Shown: positions 59,581-64,000 of the stretch, piece by piece
How positions within the stretch are numbered: the stretch's first letter is position 1
Layout of the letters: each line of letters starts with the position of its first letter
Assembly (NCBI RefSeq): GCF_013322225.1
Contig: NZ_JAAMFB010000011.1
Coordinates: 124,001 to 188,000 of the forward strand
Direction: 5' to 3'
DNA from: Agrobacterium larrymoorei
GTDB lineage: Bacteria > Pseudomonadota > Alphaproteobacteria > Rhizobiales > Rhizobiaceae
DNA length: 64,000 nucleotides
Notes under the pieces: model-generated
The model's input: the letters and a program-made list of their open reading frames with translations, nothing else
Told to the model about the DNA's origin: nothing
The model's database searches: none
Position numbers and translations under genes: made by a program

Positions 59581-59608
59581 TTGACGGGTACACTCAAAAG
59601 GTTATAAA
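59581..59608 (+). promoter_or_regulatory. Sigma-70 promoter of tRNA-Ser
   Basis: -35 TTGACG (59581-59586), 16-base spacer, -10 TATAAA (59603-59608). The expected start is about 59615, ten bases before the mature tRNA. Confidence 0.7.
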
Positions 59609-59624
59609 GCCACGCCAAGCAGCT

Positions 59625-59714
59625 GGATGGGTGTCCGAGTGGTTTAAGGAACCGGTCTTGAAAACCGGCGTGCGTGAGAGCGTACCGTGGGTTCGAATCC
59701 CACCCCATCTGCCA
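59625..59714 (+). tRNA. tRNA-Ser (anticodon UGA)
   Basis: Class II tRNA with long variable arm. Acceptor GGATGGG (59625-59631) pairs with CCCATCT, discriminator G, encoded CCA (59712-59714). Anticodon stem CCGGT/ACCGG with loop CTTGAAA; anticodon TGA at 59659-59661. T arm has GTGGGTTCGAATCCCAC. It reads UCA codons. No integrase or attachment-site repeat is seen beside it. Confidence 0.97.
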
Positions 59715-60051
59715 GTTCCCAAAATAATCTTGTTAAAAATCATAAATCGACCTTGCGCAAAGATCTCTGCGCGACGCAAATCGCTGTCGAATTCTCAGTC
59801 TGTTGTTTCCTTTTCATGTCGGTTCTCAACGATCGTGCGCAGTGATTCCGCCTGTTTCGCGGGTTAATGCATTAGTGTTTCATTAACCACGTTGATTACA
59901 ATTTTATCCATTCTGACGAACTCGTTCGCATTTTTGCCATGTTGCGGGCAAGATTAAGCGTCTGTTAGGTGCTTCGATGTCAGGGGCATGAGCATCGAAG
60001 CGTTGAGAGGGGTCGAGGGAAACCGACCCAAAGCAGCACGGGGCAGAGAAT
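59715..60051. other. Intergenic leader of rlpA with inverted repeats
   Basis: About 340 bases without a gene. Seen: inverted repeat GTTAATG/CATTAAC (59863-59869 and 59881-59887); hairpin GCTTCGATG/CATCGAAGC (59971-59979 and 59993-60001); hairpin GGGTCG/CGACCC (about 60010-60029). They suggest an operator and a structured 5' leader of rlpA. No known riboswitch core is recognised. Confidence 0.45.
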
Positions 60052-61101
60052 TTGAGATCTACCGTTACGAAAGTCGGTGTGAGCGTGAAGTGGCTCGGCA
60101 TTGCCGTTCTCTGCGCAGCAACCGCATCCTGTTCGACAACGTCGGAAACAAAAACAAAGCCGAAGCGCAGCAAAGAATATTTTTCCGAATCGGAATATGG
60201 CGTTAAAGCCAGTCCACGCGTTGCCGAAGGCAATAACGTTCCCAAAGGGGGCGGTCGTTTTCTGGTGGGTAATGCCTACACGGTAAAGGGTCGACGTTAT
60301 TTCCCGAAAGAAGATCCGAATTACGACAAGTCCGGTCTTGCTTCCTGGTACGGCTCTGCATTTCACGGTCGCCTGACAGCAAATGGTGAGGCTTACGACA
60401 AGGAACACCTGTCTGCGGCCCATCCGACTTTTCCCTTGCCCAGCTATGCTCGCGTTACCAATCTCGAAAGCGGTTCGTCCGTCATCGTGCGTGTCAACGA
60501 TCGCGGTCCGTTCCATGAAGGACGCCTGATCGACGTTTCCAGCAAGACTGCCGACATGCTCGACATGAAGGCGACCGGTACTGCCAATGTTCGCGTGCAA
60601 TATGTCGGTCGTGCGCCACTTGATGGCCACGATATGCCGTACCTGATGGCATCCTATAGCCCGAAGGGGTCGCGCTCTCCTGGCGTTCATCCTGACGGAC
60701 AGATCGCTTCCGGCGTGATGGTTGCCTCTGCCTCTGCGTCGAATATTCCGATTCCATCCAGTCCCGCTTATGGCGGCTCTGCACAAATGGCGTGGACCGG
60801 CTCGAAGTCCAGCAAGGCACTTCAGTCGATGCCGTTGGTAAACGGCCCCGCACCCGTCATGGATCAGAGCGCTGGACAGTTTTTCGTGCTACCGGAAATC
60901 GGTCCGTTCATTACCGAACGTCCTGAAGGAAACTTCCTGCGCGTCCCTGCGCCTTCTCCGAAATATGCATCTGCCTATTCGGAATCTGCTCCGGCCTCGA
61001 AGGCTGCCCGCGCCTTCGACAGCGTTCTTGTAGGGCATGGTGAGTTGACGGAGCAATCCATTCTAGATCACGTCAAAAGCAGGCAGGGCAGGGCTCTTTA
61101 A
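60052..61101 (+). CDS. rlpA: Septal ring lytic transglycosylase RlpA family protein
   Basis: 349 residues from the TTG at 60052; a GTG at 60085 giving MKWLGIAVLCAATASC is an alternative. Signal peptide with a lipobox-like TASC, so probably a lipoprotein (Cys about residue 27). The double-psi beta-barrel domain runs from about 95 to 185: GLASWYGSAFHGRLTANGE (catalytic His and Asp region), HPTFPLPSYARVTN, VIVRVNDRGPFHEGRLIDVS. The long C-terminal part is Ser/Ala/Pro-rich without a SPOR domain. RlpA cleaves naked glycan strands in E. coli relatives such as Pseudomonas. Confidence 0.92.
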   Translation: MRSTVTKVGVSVKWLGIAVLCAATASCSTTSETKTKPKRSKEYFSESEYGVKASPRVAEGNNVPKGGGRFLVGNAYTVKGRRYFPKEDPNYDKSGLASWYGSAFHGRLTANGEAYDKEHLSAAHPTFPLPSYARVTNLESGSSVIVRVNDRGPFHEGRLIDVSSKTADMLDMKATGTANVRVQYVGRAPLDGHDMPYLMASYSPKGSRSPGVHPDGQIASGVMVASASASNIPIPSSPAYGGSAQMAWTGSKSSKALQSMPLVNGPAPVMDQSAGQFFVLPEIGPFITERPEGNFLRVPAPSPKYASAYSESAPASKAARAFDSVLVGHGELTEQSILDHVKSRQGRAL

Positions 61102-61231
61102 GCTTTGCCATCTGGCGTCGCCTCGCGCATAATTGTCTCGTTTCGGGATGATTTGCGAGAAAATTGAGTCGCGACGCTGCATCCAGACACGTCGGACACG
61201 AACAAAATCAATGACGGCGGGCTGGCGTTTG

Positions 61232-62401
61232 ATGCGCAAGATAATTCGAAAACATATCCGGCTATTATGCGCTGCGTTGCTGTGCCTCACCTCCAGCGTA
61301 GCAACGGCCAGCGCGCAGTCGGTGCTGACGGTCAAGGCGCAGCAGGCCTATATGATAGATGCCGAAACCGGAACGGTTCTGCTTTCCGTGAATGAACATA
61401 CGCCGTTTCCTCCGGCATCGCTTGCGAAGTTGATGACGGTTGAGGTGGTAATGGATGCCTTGAAAAAAGGGCAGATCACCGGAGAAACTGTTTATCCTGT
61501 TTCTGAATATGCCTGGCGAACGGGCGGTGCCCCGTCGCGCACCTCCACAATGTTTGCGGCTCTTAAATCCTCCGTCAGCATCAATGATCTGCTGACCGGC
61601 ATTATCGTGCAAAATGCCAATGATGGTTGCATCATTCTGGGTGAAGGTATGGCAGGCTCGGACCCGGCCTTTGCCAAGTTCATGACGGAGCGCGCAAAGG
61701 AGCTGGGGCTTACCGCAAGCGTATTTGCGAACTCCACCGGTTTGCCTGATGCCGCCAACAAAACGACTGCCAAAGATATGGTCATGCTGGCAAAGCATCT
61801 TCATGACACTTACCCGGATCGCTATAGCCTTTTTACCAAGCCGGATTTCGAGTGGAACCGCATTTTCCAACGCAACAAGAATACGCTCCTTTCACTTGGG
61901 AACGGTATAGACGGGTTTGGGCTTGGGTTTGCGGAGGGGCATGGCTATTCCGCCGTCATTTCCGCAGAGCGCGATGGCCGTCGCATTTACCTTACGCTGG
62001 CAGGAATGGAAGACGACAAGACTCGACAGGAGGAAGCACGCCGCGTCGTGGATTGGGGACTGTCCGCATTCGAGAGACGAAGCCTGTTTCAAAAGAATGA
62101 AGCGGTAGGCAATATAAGCGTCTATGGAGGCGCATTATCTCACATCGATCTGGCTGTGCATGAGGAGGTCAGCGTCCTCGTCCCGATAAATAACCCTGAG
62201 CGTCTGTCCGGTCGCATTGTTTACAACTGGCCACTCAATGCGCCTCTGGATGCTGGCTATAACGCAGCAACGCTGAGGATATATTCCGGCGAGAAGATTC
62301 TGCGCGAAGTGCCGCTTTATACGACGGCGGCCGTGGGTGAGGGCACCTTGAGCCAGAACGCTGCGGGAGCCTTGAAAGAACTGCTGTTTTTCTGGCTATG
62401 A
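61232..62401 (+). CDS. D-alanyl-D-alanine carboxypeptidase-like protein with degenerate SxN and KTG motifs
   Basis: 389 residues from ATG 61232; ATGs at 61211 and 61133 are further options. Signal peptide (LLCAALLCLTSSVATASA). Peptidase S11 fold with intact SxxK (PASLAKLM). Motif 2 reads QNANDGC, where the usual Ser of SxN is Asn. Motif 3, normally DGxKTGxTxxAG, reads DGFGLGFAEGHG: Lys-Thr is replaced by Gly-Leu. The C-terminal PBP5-like beta domain (VGNISVYGG to the end) is kept. Codon use is normal and the frame is intact, so it is probably a functional non-enzyme or altered enzyme. 78 bases before tmk. Confidence 0.9.
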   Translation: MRKIIRKHIRLLCAALLCLTSSVATASAQSVLTVKAQQAYMIDAETGTVLLSVNEHTPFPPASLAKLMTVEVVMDALKKGQITGETVYPVSEYAWRTGGAPSRTSTMFAALKSSVSINDLLTGIIVQNANDGCIILGEGMAGSDPAFAKFMTERAKELGLTASVFANSTGLPDAANKTTAKDMVMLAKHLHDTYPDRYSLFTKPDFEWNRIFQRNKNTLLSLGNGIDGFGLGFAEGHGYSAVISAERDGRRIYLTLAGMEDDKTRQEEARRVVDWGLSAFERRSLFQKNEAVGNISVYGGALSHIDLAVHEEVSVLVPINNPERLSGRIVYNWPLNAPLDAGYNAATLRIYSGEKILREVPLYTTAAVGEGTLSQNAAGALKELLFFWL

Positions 62402-62479
62402 CAACGGCCGCTCACAGGTTTCGCGCGCAGCTGAATTGGTCTAAGAAGAAGCAACAGGCTTAAGGATCAGGAAGAGACA

Positions 62480-63148
62480 TTGCCCGAAAAAGGATTGTTC
62501 ATAAGCTTCGAAGGCGGCGAGGGTGCCGGTAAATCCACCCAGATTCGCATTCTTGCCGAAAAGCTACGAGCTCGCGGTCTCGATGTTGTCGTCACGCGCG
62601 AACCGGGTGGTTCGCCCGGCGCTGAGGCCGTGAGGCATGTGATCCTTTCCGGTGCTGCGGAAGCCTTTGGCGTTCGGATGGAGGCAGTTCTCTTCGCTGC
62701 TGCACGCAACGATCATGTCGAGGAGGTCATCCGCCCCGCTCTTAAAAACGGTTCGGTGGTTCTCTGTGACCGTTTTCTCGACTCGTCGCGTGTCTACCAA
62801 GGCACCACAGGAAATCTGGAGCCGGAATTTATCGAGACGCTTCAGCGTATCGCTATCGATGGCACCATGCCTGAGTTGACGTTGATCTTTGACATTTCAG
62901 CGGCAGCAGGACTGGCACGCGCCCGCAACAGGGCGGATGATGGCGCAGCCCCCGATCGTTTCGAGAAAGAAGAGCTTGAAACGCATGAGAAGCGCCGTGA
63001 AGCCTATCTCGACATCGCACTCAACGAGCCGCGTCGCTGCCGCATCGTCAACGCCGATCAGCCGCAGGACAAGGTTTCCGAAGATGTTTTCTCGTTGGTC
63101 GAGCCGTTGTTGACGAAGTTCGAGAATGTTCCGGAAGTGGCGGAATGA
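62480..63148 (+). CDS. tmk: Thymidylate kinase
   Basis: 222 residues from TTG 62480, with AGGAAGAG just upstream. P-loop [11 protein letters not shown] (residues 10-20), [23 protein letters not shown], and a LID region [12 protein letters not shown]. Phosphorylates dTMP to dTDP. Its TGA overlaps the ATG of holB (ATGA), a conserved pair. Confidence 0.97.
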   Translation: MPEKGLFISFEGGEGAGKSTQIRILAEKLRARGLDVVVTREPGGSPGAEAVRHVILSGAAEAFGVRMEAVLFAAARNDHVEEVIRPALKNGSVVLCDRFLDSSRVYQGTTGNLEPEFIETLQRIAIDGTMPELTLIFDISAAAGLARARNRADDGAAPDRFEKEELETHEKRREAYLDIALNEPRRCRIVNADQPQDKVSEDVFSLVEPLLTKFENVPEVAE

Positions 63149-64000
63149 GCGATACACCCGGCGTTCTGGATGGTGCCATTCCCCCCCAGGAGAACACTCG
63201 GCTGTTCGGTCATGACGATGCCGAACAGTTTCTTGCGCAGTCCTATCGCTCGGGCAAAGGCCACCACGCCATTCTCATCGAAGGACCGGAAGGTATTGGC
63301 AAGGCGACGCTGGCGTTTCGTTTCGCCAATCATGTTTTGTCGCATCCAGAGCCTGCACTTGCGCCGGACACGATAGCCGATCCCGATCCTGCATCCATTG
63401 TCAGCCGCCAGATTTTATCCGGCGCTTCGCATAATCTGCTGCATCTGGCTCGCCCCGTGGATGAAAAGACAGGGCGCACAAAGTCCGCAATCACGGTGGA
63501 CGAGGTGAGGCGGGCAGGGCACTTTTTCTCTCAAACATCAGGCACGGGCAACTGGCGCATCGTCATCATAGATCCTGCCGACGATTTGAACCGTAACGCT
63601 GCCAATGCGATCCTGAAAATCCTGGAGGAGCCGCCGAAGCGAGCGATGTTTCTCGTTCTGTCTCATGCACCCGGGAAATTACTGCCCACCATCCGTTCTC
63701 GGTGCATGCCACTCCGTCTCTTGCCATTGCAAAATGCCGATATGGAGCAGGCACTGAACAATCTGGGGCTTAATCTGACAGGCGAAAAACGCGACATATT
63801 GCTGGACGCTTCCAAGGGCAGCGTCGCGCAGGCGTTGAAACTCGTAAACTACGGTGGCTCGGATATCGTGGACGTGTTTAATGCAGTGATGTCCGCCGAA
63901 GGCCCATCCGCCCGCAAGCAGATGCATAAGCTCGCGGATGTGCTGGCACAGAAGGATGGCGATATCATCCTCAGCTTCTTCATGGAGCATGCGACGGAAG
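63145..64000 (+). CDS. holB: DNA polymerase III subunit delta' (3' end outside window)
   Basis: The frame is open from ATG 63145 to the window end (285 codons seen). AAA+ clamp-loader features: [23 protein letters not shown] at the N-terminus, P-loop-like [46 protein letters not shown] (delta' core) and [10 protein letters not shown] (sensor 1 region). It loads the sliding clamp as part of the gamma complex. Coupled to tmk. Confidence 0.95.
   Translation, partial: MSDTPGVLDGAIPPQENTRLFGHDDAEQFLAQSYRSGKGHHAILIEGPEGIGKATLAFRFANHVLSHPEPALAPDTIADPDPASIVSRQILSGASHNLLHLARPVDEKTGRTKSAITVDEVRRAGHFFSQTSGTGNWRIVIIDPADDLNRNAANAILKILEEPPKRAMFLVLSHAPGKLLPTIRSRCMPLRLLPLQNADMEQALNNLGLNLTGEKRDILLDASKGSVAQALKLVNYGGSDIVDVFNAVMSAEGPSARKQMHKLADVLAQKDGDIILSFFMEHATE

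Noticed and set aside
59625-59714. tRNA-Ser as an integration site for a mobile island
   Set aside because: No integrase and no direct repeat of the tRNA 3' end nearby; flanking genes are core genes.
1-64000. CRISPR arrays, insertion sequences, toxin-antitoxin or phage-defence islands
   Set aside because: No regularly spaced repeats, transposases or recognised defence genes; the RatA-like name at 18466-18915 reflects the COQ10 family, not a toxin system here.

Overview
The window is a stretch of alphaproteobacterial core chromosome, almost certainly from the Rhizobiaceae and closest in character to Agrobacterium/Rhizobium. Reasons: the order dusB(nifR3)-ntrB-ntrC-ntrY-ntrX-trkA-hfq-hflX, a fused ispDF, a FixK/FNR-controlled fixNOQP, COQ10-like and ATP12 proteins, chemoreceptors ending in xWxxF, moderate-to-high GC with frequent TTG starts, and stress-type promoters matching the alphaproteobacterial EcfG consensus. 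There is no integrase, transposase, plasmid gene, prophage or CRISPR array. The first gene (chemoreceptor) and last gene (holB) are cut by the window ends.

Layout. 1-5000: chemoreceptor C-terminus, two tiny stress-type genes, OsmC, and a reverse-strand trio: YdeP-type molybdopterin oxidoreductase, short MarR-like protein, and a peptide-deformylase-like protein with two of three metal ligands replaced. 5400-9300: FtsI-type class B PBP, MgtE, LiuR-type MerR regulator with a palindromic operator inside its own promoter. 9300-18900: membrane proteins, cobU/cobP, fixNOQP, a DMT exporter with an AraC regulator, a P-loop kinase-like protein and a COQ10/RatA-like protein. 18900-31600: cinA-ispDF on the reverse strand, then the dusB-ntrBC-ntrYX-trkA-hfq-hflX block (nitrogen control, potassium, RNA chaperone, ribosome GTPase). 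31700-41500: diguanylate cyclase, deaminase-mazG pair, siroheme/sulfite-reduction operon (cysG-DUF2849-cysI-DUF934) and its probable electron donor reductase fpr, MFS transporter, small exported protein. 41500-46200: gcvTHP behind a tandem glycine riboswitch. 46200-49600: DUF3008 stress gene, a copper-handling group (DUF2946-like, YcnI-PCuAC fusion, cupredoxin), crcB. 49600-57700: rluC-HAD-ATP12, S-formylglutathione hydrolase, D,D-carboxypeptidase with SPOR domain, small proteins. 57700-64000: a gene-poor 650-bp tract with three reverse-strand terminators (candidate tandem sRNAs), tRNA-Ser(UGA), rlpA, a carboxypeptidase homologue with degenerate active-site motifs, tmk and holB.

Most genes are housekeeping. 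The most unusual signals are: (1) the YdeP/MarR-like/degenerate-deformylase operon; (2) three stacked reverse-strand terminators with structured RNA and no ORF; (3) the DacC-like protein whose KTG box reads GLG; (4) four EcfG-type promoters in front of four small genes; (5) the LiuR-type promoter-operator. All functional assignments come from reading motifs and gene order; no database search was run.
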